Positions 1-9,557 of a stretch of DNA of 64,000 nucleotides are shown one piece after another; within the stretch, counting starts at the first letter, position 1; the number at the start of each line of letters is the position of its first letter. The stretch spans positions 1 through 64,000 of the forward strand of contig NZ_JAODNM010000040.1 in assembly GCF_025464955.1 (NCBI RefSeq), given 5' to 3'. The notes beneath the pieces were generated by a model that did not search any database, was not told the origin of the DNA, and saw only the letters and a program-made list of their open reading frames with translations. This DNA comes from Amycolatopsis sp. (GTDB lineage: Bacteria > Actinomycetota > Actinomycetes > Mycobacteriales > Pseudonocardiaceae). The position numbers and the translations under genes are program-made.

Positions 1-308
1 CACACTCCGGCCCGGCGAGTCCCACGTTCACGCCGACGAGTCCCACAGTCACCACCAGCCGACCACACCCGCTGACCTCAAGAACCTCACCAGCCACACC
101 GACACCACTGAGGCGTCGCGGACCCACCCCAACCGGCCTTCAGAATCCCTTCCCCACGCCACCCGCCCCGCGTCCCTGCCGCGGTAAAACGGAGCCAGTC
201 CACATCACCCAGCACCTACTGAGGCGTCGCGGACCCACACATACGACACAAGAGCCACAAAAGTGCCCTGCTTGAGACTTCAACGAGGGCACAAAAGTGC
301 AAAAGTGC
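1..308. other. Gene-free stretch with direct repeats
   Basis: I see no convincing coding region here. A 21-base unit beginning ACTGAGGCGTCGCGG occurs twice as a direct repeat at 107-127 and 218-238, about 111 bases apart. A CGAGTCCCAC motif is also repeated near the left edge (about 17-52). The right end holds the terminator of the leftward Lrp gene. Short ORFs here are compositional. Confidence 0.5.
263..292 (-). terminator. Intrinsic terminator of the Lrp-family gene
   Basis: On the minus strand, 16 bases after the Lrp stop codon, GTGCCCT and AGGGCAC form a 7-bp stem around a 16-base loop. A TTTTGT tract follows. This is a plausible Rho-independent terminator of modest strength. Confidence 0.5.
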
Positions 309-788
309 CTAGTCGCCGCGGACGGTGCGTTCGAGGAGGGGGCGAACGCGGGGCGGGATCGGGGTGGACAGGGCGATCGACGTCGACGTGCGCTGGATGT
401 CCGACACCCCGACAACGCTGTCGATCACGCGCTGGAGGTCGTCGTTGTCCCGCGCGACCATGCGCACGAACAGGTCACCCTGGCCGGTGGTCGCGTGGAC
501 CTCGCAGACCTCATCGATGGCTTCGAGCGCCGCGGTGACCTCGGCTCGCCGCCCCTGCGCGATCTCGAGCACGGCGAACGCGGTCAGCCCATAGCCCATT
601 GCGGCAATGTCCAGTTCCGGCGGGAAGCCGCCTAGGACGCCCCGCTCAGCGAGCCTGTCCAGCCTGGCCTGCACAGTGCCGCGGGCGACGCCGAGCCTGC
701 GCGCGCACTCGAGCACGCCGAGACGCGGTGAGTCGGTCAGCAGCAGGAGCAACCGCGCGTCGAGCGCGTCCAAGCTCTCCCCTGGCAT
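309..788 (-). CDS. Lrp/AsnC family transcriptional regulator
   Basis: The 159-residue protein has the usual size and layout of a single-unit Lrp/AsnC regulator. An N-terminal winged helix-turn-helix (about residues 5-55, including LDARLLLLLTDSPRLG and ARGTVQARLDRL) precedes a C-terminal RAM/AsnC ligand-binding domain (about 65-145, with GQGDLFVRMVARDNDDLQ). The ATG has an AGGAGG ribosome site 7 bases upstream. The gene is divergent from hppD across 130 bases, so it probably controls hppD, sensing an aromatic amino acid or keto acid. In Sinorhizobium meliloti an AsnC-type regulator (HpdR) activates hpdA. Direct control here is inferred from position only. Confidence 0.88.
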   Translation of the reverse strand: MPGESLDALDARLLLLLTDSPRLGVLECARRLGVARGTVQARLDRLAERGVLGGFPPELDIAAMGYGLTAFAVLEIAQGRRAEVTAALEAIDEVCEVHATTGQGDLFVRMVARDNDDLQRVIDSVVGVSDIQRTSTSIALSTPIPPRVRPLLERTVRGD

Positions 789-855
789 TGGCGGACCTCC
801 TGCCCAGACCTAAACACATTGTCCAGCCTGACCGACTGAATCCCTACTCCGCTGA

Positions 856-2127
<1,272 letters not shown>

Positions 2128-2149
2128 CGTCCGGGTGTCCAGTGGTTGG

Positions 2150-2345
2150 TCGGTTGAGGTGGTGGGTTCGGCTTTACTGCAGCAAGGACCGGGGCGAGTG
2201 TGACCTGACGTGAAGGCCACCTTCACGGCGTAAAGCGCACTCAACTAGGCCTTCACGAGCCCCAACACGACGTGACCGGCCCTCGACCCCGCTACCAGCA
2301 CCTGCCCCGGTCCTTGCTGCTCTGCGCAGAACCGAACCACCCTTA
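2150..2345. repeat. Compound inverted-repeat element downstream of hppD
   Basis: A perfect 17-bp inverted repeat, GCAGCAAGGACCGGGGC at 2179-2195 against 2304-2320, encloses about 108 bases. Inside lies a small hairpin, GTGAAGGCCACCTTCAC (2210-2226), followed by CGGCGTAA and a CTCAACTAG sequence. A diverged copy in reverse orientation lies at about 20970-21100. The element sits in the 368-base gap between hppD and the next rightward gene, where it could terminate hppD. No gene is seen in the gap. Confidence 0.7.
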
Positions 2346-2495
2346 AGTCGTGGCCTTGAGAGAACGCCGCAACGTCGCCCCAACGATGTCGGTCAGCTGT
2401 CGGGAACGGGCTCTGCGAAGTAACTCCGGAGGTAAGACGAGTAGGGTGATGGTGGCCAGGCCCGCACAAAGCGGTCCGGTGATCGGGGAGAAACC

Positions 2496-2786
2496 ATGGT
2501 TTTGGCACACAGTTCGGGTATCGCGCGGCGTATTCGCGCCACTCGGTCCGCCGGTGTGCTTCCCCTGGTCGCCGGGATCGCCTCGGCCGTGGCGCTGACC
2601 GGAGCGGCGTTCTACACCGTCGACCAGGCCGGTTGCGGCGACCCCGCCCAGTACATCCGCCATGACAACCACGTTGAGCTCGTCGGCGGTTGTGTGAGCG
2701 GCAGTGAACTGCCCGGCACCACCCCCGGGAACACTGCCCAGGTTCAGGTGCCGGGCGACATCCAGCACAGCAACTACCGCCCCTGA
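2496..2786 (+). CDS. Small secreted or membrane-anchored hypothetical protein
   Basis: This is a 96-residue protein of unknown function. The N-terminus has basic residues (ARRIRATR), then a hydrophobic stretch (about 19-42, AGVLPLVAGIASAVALTGAAFY). This suggests a signal peptide or single anchor, with the small polar C-terminal part (about 50 residues, two cysteines) outside the cell. GGGGAG lies 5 bases before the ATG, which supports the start. The opposite-strand ORF lacks such a site. The gene converges with metB with only 6 bases between stops. No family recognised. Confidence 0.6.
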   Translation: MVLAHSSGIARRIRATRSAGVLPLVAGIASAVALTGAAFYTVDQAGCGDPAQYIRHDNHVELVGGCVSGSELPGTTPGNTAQVQVPGDIQHSNYRP

Positions 2787-2792
2787 GCGGGC

Positions 2793-3950
2793 TTAGCCGA
2801 GCGCGTTCCGCAGGTCGGCGACCAGATCGCGGCCATCCTCGATACCGACCGACAGGCGCAGCAGGTCCGCGGGCACCTGCAGGGTCGAGCCCGCGGTGCT
2901 GGCGTGGGTCATCCGCCCGGGGTGCTCGATCAGGGACTCGATCCCGCCCAACGACTCGGCCAGGATGAACAGCTTGGTGCGCGCGGCGACGTCCAGTGCG
3001 GCCTGCTCGCCGTCGACGTGACTGAACGAGATCATCCCGCCGAACCGCCGCATCTGCTTCGCCGCGACCTCGTGACCCGGGTGGGTGGACAGGCCCGGGT
3101 AGTAGACCTTCGACACCTTGGGGTGCGAGAGCAGGCTCTGGACGACGAGCTCGGCGTTGTCGCTGTGCCGTTCCATCCGCAGCGCGAGCGTCTTGATGCC
3201 GCGCAGGGTGAGCCAGGCGTCGAACGGCCCCGGCACCGCGCCGGCGGCGTTGCGGATGTAGAACAGCTCGTCGCGAAGCTCGTCCTCATTGGTCACCACG
3301 GCACCGCCGACGACGTCGGAATGCCCGCCGAGGTACTTGGTGGTCGAGTGCAGGACGACGTCCGCGCCCAGGCTCAGCGGGTTCTGCAGGTACGGCGTGG
3401 CGAATGTGTTGTCCACGACAAGCCGGGCGCCGACGTCGTGCGCGACTCCCGCCAGCGCGGCGATGTCGGCGATGCCGAGCAGCGGGTTGGTCGGCGACTC
3501 GCACCAGATGAGCTTGGTCTCCGGTCGGATCGCCGCCCTGACATCGTCCACTTTGGACAGATCGGCGACGGTGTGCTCGACGCCCCAGAGGCTCATCACC
3601 TTGTCGATCAGGCGAAACGTGCCGCCATAGGCGTCGTTTCCGAGGACGAGGTGGTCACCGGGGCGCAGTACCGTCCGCAGCAGCGCGTCGCTCGCGGCCA
3701 TGCCCGAGGCGAACGCCAGCGTGTGCCGGGCGCCTTCGAGGGACGCGAGCGCGGTCTCCAGAGCTGTCCGGGTGGGGTTGGCGGTGCGGGAGTACTCGTA
3801 GTCACCCTCGCGAGTGCCGCCGACACCGTCCTGCGCATACGTCGAGGTCTGGTAAATCGGCACGATGACCGCGCCGGTCCTCGGGTCGGGCGCCTGCCCG
3901 GCGTGAATCGCGCGGGTCTCGAAACCAAGCTCGGAGTGATCGTCAACCAT
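2793..3950 (-). CDS. metB: Cystathionine gamma-synthase (PLP-dependent)
   Basis: This Cys/Met-metabolism PLP enzyme is 385 residues long, typical for MetB. Cystathionine gamma-synthase joins O-succinyl- or O-acetyl-homoserine to cysteine. The N-terminal GFETRAIHAGQ, the YSRTANPTRTALE substrate loop, FASGMAA, and the HSTTKYLGGHSDVVGG motif with the PLP-binding lysine all support the family. The C-terminal SLGGIESLIEHPGRMTHAS is typical of gamma-synthases and gamma-lyases. Cystathionine beta-synthase lies 2.7 kb away on the same strand, so both transsulfuration directions are possible nearby. A cystathionine gamma-lyase function cannot be excluded by sequence alone. Confidence 0.9.
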   Translation of the reverse strand: MVDDHSELGFETRAIHAGQAPDPRTGAVIVPIYQTSTYAQDGVGGTREGDYEYSRTANPTRTALETALASLEGARHTLAFASGMAASDALLRTVLRPGDHLVLGNDAYGGTFRLIDKVMSLWGVEHTVADLSKVDDVRAAIRPETKLIWCESPTNPLLGIADIAALAGVAHDVGARLVVDNTFATPYLQNPLSLGADVVLHSTTKYLGGHSDVVGGAVVTNEDELRDELFYIRNAAGAVPGPFDAWLTLRGIKTLALRMERHSDNAELVVQSLLSHPKVSKVYYPGLSTHPGHEVAAKQMRRFGGMISFSHVDGEQAALDVAARTKLFILAESLGGIESLIEHPGRMTHASTAGSTLQVPADLLRLSVGIEDGRDLVADLRNALG

Positions 3951-4005
3951 ATGTACCAGGGTACGACCTGGCGCCCGACTTCCCGACAGGTGGGATCGAT
4001 CCGGC

Positions 4006-4422
4006 TCAGCAGGGTGGGGGCAGCGGAGGCGGTGGGGGCGGGTACGCGCCGGGCTGCTGAGGCGGGTATCCCGGAGTCTGGCCCGGCTGCGGGTACCCCT
4101 GCCGGGGATAGCCCTGCTGCGGCGTCTGCATCGGGTACGGCTGCTGCATACCCGGCATCGGGATCAGGCCCTTTTTGAGGTCCCGCTTGAATTTCATGTA
4201 CCACGCCGTCACCGGCAGGACACCAAGCACAATCACCGGAATCGCCATCATGGCGGCGACAGCCACGCCGGTCTCGTTCTTGCTGCTATCGAAGGTGACC
4301 TTGAAATAGAGGCCGAACGGAACACCTGTGATCAGCGGGGTGAGCAGTACCGTCAGGATCCACAACGCACCGGAGCCTGCCGTTGACCAATCGTCACCGG
4401 GGAAAAGCCCGCGGACGGCCAT
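4006..4422 (-). CDS. Small membrane protein with Pro/Gln/Tyr-rich C-terminus
   Basis: This hypothetical 138-residue protein has two predicted transmembrane helices, about 18-42 (GALWILTVLLTPLITGV) and 54-78 (AVAAMMAIPVIVLGVLPVTA). A basic stretch follows (KFKRDLKKG), then a tail of PGY/QQGYP repeats ending in polyproline. The start overlaps the end of the upstream gene by 29 bases in another frame, so the two are probably co-transcribed. The ribosome site is weak. The low-complexity tail resembles that of the 5048-6487 product. Function unknown. A frameshifted continuation of the neighbour is possible but not needed. Confidence 0.6.
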   Translation of the reverse strand: MAVRGLFPGDDWSTAGSGALWILTVLLTPLITGVPFGLYFKVTFDSSKNETGVAVAAMMAIPVIVLGVLPVTAWYMKFKRDLKKGLIPMPGMQQPYPMQTPQQGYPRQGYPQPGQTPGYPPQQPGAYPPPPPPLPPPC

Positions 4423-4912
4423 ACGTCTCGGCGGCCGGAGCGCGGTGCCGGAGATATCTGAAGGTCCCCGGGAGAACTGCCAGCACGAACACCAGCAGGG
4501 CGCCGCAAAGACCGACAGCCCGGGCAGTCCCCGGCAGGTCGCGGAAGGAGGTGAGGTAGTCGAAGAACGCGCGGTAGCCGTCCGAGTAGCCGAGCACGGG
4601 TTCTGCCACGACCGCGGCCACCGCCAGCGCCGAACCGACGATCAGCAGCACGGCTCCCGCCACCCCACGGAAGAGCGTGACGAGCCCACCGACCAACATC
4701 ACTAACCCGGAACCGGAGTAGAGCCCGAGTTCCGCGAGTACGCCGATCGGCAGCAGGCCGACGCTGAAGCCCGACGGAATGGCGATGAACTGCTCGCTGG
4801 GCACGTAAACCAGCGGGAACGTGAGCAGCAGGCCGAGCACGGCGGCCGTGAGCGCGGTGACCCCGTTGGGGCCCCGCGGTCTCGGCGGCTCGTCTCCGGA
4901 CTGTTCTGCCAT
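4394..4912 (-). CDS. Hypothetical polytopic membrane protein
   Basis: This 172-residue protein has about four hydrophobic helices (around residues 17-37, 44-66, 70-102 and 132-155) after a short charged N-terminus (AEQSGDEPPRPRGP). A GGGGGAG ribosome site lies just before the ATG. The helices include GSGLVMLVGGLVTLF and LCGALLVFVLAVLPG. The gene is the first of a two-gene leftward unit with the 4006-4422 gene. No catalytic motif or recognised family, so the function remains unknown. Confidence 0.65.
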   Translation of the reverse strand: MAEQSGDEPPRPRGPNGVTALTAAVLGLLLTFPLVYVPSEQFIAIPSGFSVGLLPIGVLAELGLYSGSGLVMLVGGLVTLFRGVAGAVLLIVGSALAVAAVVAEPVLGYSDGYRAFFDYLTSFRDLPGTARAVGLCGALLVFVLAVLPGTFRYLRHRAPAAETYGRPRAFPR

Positions 4913-5000
4913 CGCTCCCCCATCGACCGGGGCGGAATTCTCCGGGTCACCCTAGCGGGGGATAACCGACTTCGGGAGGGATCGACAGAAGTGGAGAAAA

Positions 5001-5035
5001 GTAAAGCCCCGGCCCAAAAAAGGCCGGGGCTTTAC
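5001..5035 (-). terminator. Strong Rho-independent terminator
   Basis: A perfect 14-bp stem, GTAAAGCCCCGGCC, pairs with its complement around a 7-base A-rich loop. On the minus strand it is followed by TTTTCTCC. It lies 13 bases after the stop of the 5048-6487 gene and should end that transcript. Confidence 0.9.
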
Positions 5036-5047
5036 TGGATCAGACCG

Positions 5048-6487
5048 TCACCACTGCTGTTGCTGTGGCGGCTGCTCGAAACCGCCACTCGGCGGCCCTT
5101 GCTGGCCGAAACCCTGCTGCGGCGGCTGACCGTAGCCACCCTGCTGCTGGCCGGGCTGCGGGAAACCACCGCTGCCCGGGTACTGGCCGCCGGGCTGGCC
5201 GTACTGACCGGGCTGCGGCTGGCCGAAGCCCTGCTGCGGCGGCTGGCCGTACTGGCCCGGCTGCGGCGGCTGACCGAAACCTTGCTGCGGCGGCTGGCCG
5301 TACTGCTGCGGCTGACCGAAACCACCCGGTTGCTGTCCCGGAGGCGGGAAGCCACCACCGGGCGGAGGACCATAACCGCCGGGCGCCGCGGGCGTAGAGC
5401 CCCCGCCGAGACCGACGAACTGCTTGGTCCCGCCCAGCAGCCCGAGCACGCCGACCGCCAGTACGAAGACGCCGGCGATGAGGTAGAAGATCTTCCCGCT
5501 GCTGAAGCCGGTGAACGTGGTTCCGTCCGGCAGCGCCGACTTCGACAGACTGTCCGACAGGAGAAGACCGACACCACTCACGAGCAGAAGCACGCCGGCG
5601 CTCGCACCGAGCACCGCGGCCAACTTGTTCTTGAGGAAGGTGAAGACAGCCGCCGCGATCGCACCGAGGCCACCGACGAGGGCGACCCAGTAGAACGTCT
5701 TGAGCAACCCCGGCGAAATGTACTGACCCGCATCCTTCGCCTGCTGGATCGCGCTGTCGGGCACCGTGGCGATGGCCTGGGAGTAAGTACTGAACTTGCT
5801 GTCCGAGATGTCGACGATGAAGAAGACGACGGCGAGGATGCCGAACACCGCGAGCACACCCGCGGCGATCAAGCCGAACAGCTGGTTGTTGGAGCTCGCG
5901 GGCGCCGCGGCACCGTAACCGGGCGGCCCGCCGAAGCCGGGCTGCTGGCCGAACGCGCCGGGGTACTGGCCCGGGGCTGGCTGACCGAAGCCCTGCTGCG
6001 GCTGGCCGAACGCGCCCTGCTGGCTCTGCGGGTCGAACCCGCCGGGCTGGCCGAAGCCCTGCTGCGGCGGCTGGCCGTACTGACCCGGCTGCCCGAACGC
6101 GGCACCCGGGTTGTCCGCCGCACTGGGCGGCGGGGAGTACTGAATGGCTGGCGGCGGCTGCATACCCGGGGGAACCAGCTGCGTGGATTCGGGCCCGGCG
6201 GCCTGTGGGCCGCCGACCGGATTCACCAACTGGGTCGCGTTGGGATCACCCGGTGCCGGAGCGTCGCCCGGACGTTGCGGCATGACGACCTGCGTCGGTT
6301 CCGCTTCGCCGAATTGGCCGCCCTGGGGGCTGCCGTAGGGCGGTGGCGGCTGCTGACCGGGCTGCACGACCTGGGTCGGTTCCGGCGCGCCGAACGGGTT
6401 GTCGTCCTGCGGTTGGGGACCACCCGGGGGGCCCTGCGGTGGCTGCCCGCCACCCCATGGCTGGTTCGGTGGCTGCGGAGCACTCAT
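5048..6487 (-). CDS. Membrane protein with Gln/Pro/Gly-rich repeats
   Basis: This is a hypothetical 479-residue protein of three parts. The N-terminal ~200 residues are low-complexity and rich in [20 protein letters not shown] units plus several PTQVV/ATQLV/STQLV motifs. The central ~160 residues carry about four transmembrane helices ([76 protein letters not shown]). The C-terminal ~120 residues return to QPG repeats. The ATG at 6487 ([13 protein letters not shown]) is preferred over one at 6517, because GGGGG lies upstream and the shorter form starts like other actinobacterial proline-rich membrane proteins. TQ-containing motifs could be FHA-recognised phosphosites (speculative). A strong terminator follows. 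Confidence 0.8.
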   Translation of the reverse strand: MSAPQPPNQPWGGGQPPQGPPGGPQPQDDNPFGAPEPTQVVQPGQQPPPPYGSPQGGQFGEAEPTQVVMPQRPGDAPAPGDPNATQLVNPVGGPQAAGPESTQLVPPGMQPPPAIQYSPPPSAADNPGAAFGQPGQYGQPPQQGFGQPGGFDPQSQQGAFGQPQQGFGQPAPGQYPGAFGQQPGFGGPPGYGAAAPASSNNQLFGLIAAGVLAVFGILAVVFFIVDISDSKFSTYSQAIATVPDSAIQQAKDAGQYISPGLLKTFYWVALVGGLGAIAAAVFTFLKNKLAAVLGASAGVLLLVSGVGLLLSDSLSKSALPDGTTFTGFSSGKIFYLIAGVFVLAVGVLGLLGGTKQFVGLGGGSTPAAPGGYGPPPGGGFPPPGQQPGGFGQPQQYGQPPQQGFGQPPQPGQYGQPPQQGFGQPQPGQYGQPGGQYPGSGGFPQPGQQQGGYGQPPQQGFGQQGPPSGGFEQPPQQQQW

Positions 6488-6550
6488 TTGGGTCTTGAAC
6501 CCCCTTGACGAAGACATGAAAGGTCTACTCGCGGGACACGCTATCCGATA

Positions 6551-6583
6551 CCGGGCCGAGGCGCTCGTAACGCCCCGGCCCGG
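6551..6583 (-). terminator. Hairpin downstream of cbs
   Basis: CCGGGCCGAGGCG pairs imperfectly with CGCCCCGGCCCGG around a short loop, 60 bases beyond the cbs stop. No T-tract follows. Such GC-rich I-shaped hairpins are common terminators in actinomycetes. Confidence 0.5.
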
Positions 6584-6642
6584 TCACACGATGGAATCCG
6601 CTATCACGCGGGCATGCGGTCCACTACGGGTCCAAGAAGACG

Positions 6643-8016
6643 TCAGCGGCCGGCGAGGAAGCCGAGGACGTCGTGCCGGGTGACCACGCCCGCGGGCTTG
6701 CCGTCGACGAGCACCAGCGCGCCGTCTGCCTCGGACAACGCCTTCATCGCCGAACTCACCGGCTCCCCGGCGCCGATGGTCGGGAACGGCAGGGACATGT
6801 GGTCCTCGAGCCGGTCGGCCAACCCGGCCTTGCCGGTGAACAGCGCGTCCAGCAGGTCCCGCTCGTTGACCGCGCCGACGACCTCGGCCGCCATCACCGG
6901 CGGTTCGGCGATGACCACGGGCATCTGGCTGACCCCGAAGTCGCTGAAGATCGCGACCGCGTCGGCCACCGTCTCGCTGGGGTGCGTGTGCACGAGGTCC
7001 GGCAGCGAGCCCTTGTTCTTGAGCTTGAGGACATCGCCGACGGTCGCGCCGCTGGAATCCGGCGGAAGGAAGCCGTAGGACGACATCCACGCGTCGTTGA
7101 ACACCTTGGTGAGGTACCCGCGGCCGCCGTCGGGCAGCAGCACGACGATGACGTCTTCGGGACCGCACCGCTCGGCGAGTTTCAGCGCGGCGGCCACCGC
7201 CATCCCGCAGGAGCCACCGACGAGCAGGCCCTCTTCGAGCGCCAGGCGGCGGGTGATGTCGAACGACAGCGCGTCGGAGATCGGGATGATCTCGTCGGCG
7301 AGGTCGCGGTCGTAGGTCTCCGGCCAGAAGTCCTCACCGACGCCCTCGACCAGGTACGGCCGCCCGCTGCCGCCGGAGTAGACCGAGCCCTCGGGGTCGG
7401 CGCCGACGACCTTGACCCGTCCGTCGCTGACCTCCTTGAGGTAGCGGCCGGTGCCGGAGATCGTGCCGCCGGTGCCGACGCCCGCGACGAAGTGCGTGAT
7501 CTTGCCGTCGGTCTGCTTCCACAGCTCGGGCCCGGTGCCGCGGTAGTGGCTCTCGGGGTTCTCCGGGTTGGCGTACTGGTTGGGCTTCCACGCGCCGTCG
7601 ATCTCGCGGACCAGCCGGTCGGACACGTTGTAGTAGGAGTCGGGGTGCTCCGGTGCGACCGCCGTCGGGCAGACGACGACCCGGGCGCCGTAGGCCTTGA
7701 GCACGTTCCGCTTGTCCTCGCTGACCTTGTCCGGGCAGACGAACACGCACTTGTACCCCTTGCGCTGGGCGACCATCGCCAGCCCGACCCCGGTGTTGCC
7801 CGAGGTCGGCTCCACGATCGTGCCCCCCGGCCGCAGCTCGCCCGACTTCTCGGCGGCTTCGATCATCCGGAGCGCGATGCGGTCCTTGACGCTGCCGCCG
7901 GGGTTGAAGTACTCGACCTTGGCCAGGATCAGCGGCCGCAGGCCTTCGTTCACTGAGTTCAGCTTGACCAACGGGGTGTTGCCCACGAGGTCCGCGATGT
8001 GCTCGACATAGTCCAC
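6643..8016 (-). CDS. cbs: Cystathionine beta-synthase with C-terminal CBS domains
   Basis: This 457-residue PLP enzyme condenses serine (or an acylated serine) with homocysteine to give cystathionine. The N-terminal fold-II catalytic domain (about 1-320) has GGSVKDRIALRM with the PLP lysine, EPTSGNTGVGLA, GVGTGGTISGTGRYLKE and GGSCGMAVAAA. Residues about 335-455 form two CBS repeats (SETVADAVAIFSDFGVSQMPVV and PTIGAGEPVSSAMKALSEADGALVLVDGKPAGVVTRHDV), a layout shared with mycobacterial Cbs and presumably a nucleotide or SAM sensor. It is divergent from the thiolase gene. O-acetylserine sulfhydrylase activity is an alternative, but the CBS pair favours the call. Confidence 0.93.
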   Translation of the reverse strand: MDYVEHIADLVGNTPLVKLNSVNEGLRPLILAKVEYFNPGGSVKDRIALRMIEAAEKSGELRPGGTIVEPTSGNTGVGLAMVAQRKGYKCVFVCPDKVSEDKRNVLKAYGARVVVCPTAVAPEHPDSYYNVSDRLVREIDGAWKPNQYANPENPESHYRGTGPELWKQTDGKITHFVAGVGTGGTISGTGRYLKEVSDGRVKVVGADPEGSVYSGGSGRPYLVEGVGEDFWPETYDRDLADEIIPISDALSFDITRRLALEEGLLVGGSCGMAVAAALKLAERCGPEDVIVVLLPDGGRGYLTKVFNDAWMSSYGFLPPDSSGATVGDVLKLKNKGSLPDLVHTHPSETVADAVAIFSDFGVSQMPVVIAEPPVMAAEVVGAVNERDLLDALFTGKAGLADRLEDHMSLPFPTIGAGEPVSSAMKALSEADGALVLVDGKPAGVVTRHDVLGFLAGR

Positions 8017-8050
8017 ACCGACACCTTAACTTGTGTCCACTCGCAGGTCA

Positions 8051-8102
8051 GGGCTCGTGCGTGTCGCAGCCTGTTCTAACCGGACGCAACACTCACGAGT
8101 CC
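8051..8102. repeat. CTCGTGAGTGTT-family inverted repeat
   Basis: GGGCTCGTGCGTGTCGC (8051-8067) pairs at 14 of 17 positions with GCAACACTCACGAGTCC (8086-8102). The same AACACTCACGAG arm recurs near 11220 and 24966. This copy lies between the divergent cbs and thiolase genes, so it is not an obvious terminator. Confidence 0.65.
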
Positions 8103-8160
8103 TGGAGAGTGGCCCAGGTCGCGTTCGGGTTTGCGGCGGGCCCGCGGGCGGGCAAGATGG

Positions 8161-8174
8161 TAAGCAATCGCTTA
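8161..8174. promoter_or_regulatory. Probable TetR-type operator before the thiolase
   Basis: TAAGCAATCGCTTA has perfect 5-base arms (TAAGC/GCTTA) and lies 52 bases before the thiolase start. Similar short AT-bordered palindromes are bound by TetR-family fatty-acid regulators in actinobacteria. No regulator gene is adjacent, so the identity of the binding protein is inferred. Confidence 0.45.
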
Positions 8175-8225
8175 GCCGACCGGCGCCGACGCCAGATCAG
8201 CGAAGATACAAAGGAGTGTCCTTCC

Positions 8226-9446
8226 ATGCCCGAAGCCGTCATCGTCTCCACCGCCCGCTCCCCGATCGGCCGTGCCGGCAAGGGGTCGCTGGTGAGCCTC
8301 CGCCCCGACGACCTGGCCGTGCAGATGGTGCGCGCGGCCCTCGACAAGGTCCCCGAACTCGACCCGACGCAGATCGAAGACCTGATGCTGGGCTGCGGTC
8401 TGCCCGGCGGCGAATCCGGCTTCAACATGGCCCGCGCGGTCGCCATCGAGCTCGGTTACGACCACCTCCCCGGCTGCACGATCACCCGCTACTGCTCGTC
8501 GAGCCTGCAGACCACGAGGATGGCGCTGCACGCGATCAAGGCGGGCGAGGGCGACGTCTTCATCTCCGCCGGCGTCGAGACCGTGTCGCGGTTCGCCAAG
8601 GGCAGCTCGGACTCGTGGCCCGACACGCACAACCCGATGTTCGCCGACGCGGAAGCCCGCACCGCCGCGACGGCCGCGTCCGGCGCCGACGGCTGGACGG
8701 ATCCGCGCGAGAACGGCGACCTGCCGGACGTCTACATCGCGATGGGCCAGACCGCCGAGAACCTCGCGCGGATCAAGAACGTCTCGCGCGAAGAGATGGA
8801 CGAGTTCGGCGTCCGCTCGCAGAACCTCGCCGAGAAGGCGATCGCGGACGGCTTCTGGGCACAGGACATCACCCCGGTCACGCTGCCGGACGGCACCGTG
8901 GTGTCGAAGGACGACGGCCCCCGCGCCGGCGTCACCCTCGAGGGCGTTTCCGGGCTGAAGCCGGTGTTCCGCCCCGACGGCCGGATTACCGCCGGCAACT
9001 GCTGCGCGCTCAACGACGGCGCCGCCGCGGTGGTCATCATGTCCGACACCAAGGCCAAGGAGCTCGGCCTCACCCCGCTCGCGCGCGTGGTGTCGACCGG
9101 CGTGACCGGCCTTTCGCCGGAGATCATGGGCTACGGCCCGGTCGAAGCGTCACGTCAGGCGCTGAAGCGCGCCGGGCTGTCGATCGGCGACATCGACCTC
9201 GTCGAGATCAACGAGGCGTTCGCCGCCCAGGTCATCCCGTCGTACAAAGACCTCGGGATCGACCTCGACAAGCTGAACGTCAACGGCGGCGCGATCGCCG
9301 TCGGCCACCCGTTCGGCATGACCGGCGCCCGCATCACCTCGACGCTGATCAACTCGCTGCGCCACCACGACAAGCAGTTCGGCCTCGAGACCATGTGCGT
9401 CGGCGGCGGCCAGGGCATGGCGATGGTGTTGGAACGCCTGTCCTGA
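8226..9446 (+). CDS. Acetyl-CoA C-acyltransferase (thiolase)
   Basis: This 406-residue degradative-type thiolase catalyses CoA-dependent cleavage of 3-ketoacyl-CoA, or the reverse condensation. Probable catalytic residues are Cys90 (YCSSSLQTTRMA, acyl acceptor), His361 (GHPFGMTGAR) and Cys391 (CVGGGQGMAMV), with the NEAFA motif also present. The ATG at 8226 is chosen because AAGGAG lies 9 bases upstream and MPEAVIVSTARSPIG is the family N-terminus. The open frame extends further upstream without support. The palindrome TAAGCAATCGCTTA nearby suggests regulation by fatty-acid status. A FadA-like beta-oxidation role is likely but not proven. Confidence 0.93.
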   Translation: MPEAVIVSTARSPIGRAGKGSLVSLRPDDLAVQMVRAALDKVPELDPTQIEDLMLGCGLPGGESGFNMARAVAIELGYDHLPGCTITRYCSSSLQTTRMALHAIKAGEGDVFISAGVETVSRFAKGSSDSWPDTHNPMFADAEARTAATAASGADGWTDPRENGDLPDVYIAMGQTAENLARIKNVSREEMDEFGVRSQNLAEKAIADGFWAQDITPVTLPDGTVVSKDDGPRAGVTLEGVSGLKPVFRPDGRITAGNCCALNDGAAAVVIMSDTKAKELGLTPLARVVSTGVTGLSPEIMGYGPVEASRQALKRAGLSIGDIDLVEINEAFAAQVIPSYKDLGIDLDKLNVNGGAIAVGHPFGMTGARITSTLINSLRHHDKQFGLETMCVGGGQGMAMVLERLS

Positions 9447-9465
9447 TCCTTGGGACACGCGGTTC

Positions 9466-9541
9466 ACGGACCCCTCGGGGCCACCCTTGTGGCTTTGAAC
9501 GCCAACGCGGCGGCCGCCATCAGGATGGCCCCGAGGGGTCT
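9466..9541. terminator. Long inverted repeat between thiolase and DHA2 exporter
   Basis: GGACCCCTCGGGGCC pairs with GGCCCCGAGGGGTC around a loop of about 45 bases, and TTT follows on the plus strand. It lies between convergent genes and could terminate both. The inner part (9495-9538, GAACGCCAACGCGGCGGC and onward) is repeated in reverse orientation at 20911-20956 with few changes and a 3-base indel. Confidence 0.75.
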
Positions 9542-9557
9542 TTGGACGTGACGCCCG

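Noticed and set aside
4006..4912. A single frameshifted gene spanning two ORFs
   Set aside because: Each ORF has its own start, and the overlap is only 29 bases. Short overlaps are frequent in this window, so two genes are simpler, though not proven.
5065..6487. Apparent tandem DNA repeats, possible CRISPR-like array
   Set aside because: The repeats are in-frame codons of a Gln/Pro/Gly-rich protein, with no fixed repeat-spacer pattern.
3951..8040. A SAM or cobalamin riboswitch near metB or cbs
   Set aside because: The leaders of both genes are short (about 50-200 bases) and show none of the conserved box motifs I would recognise.
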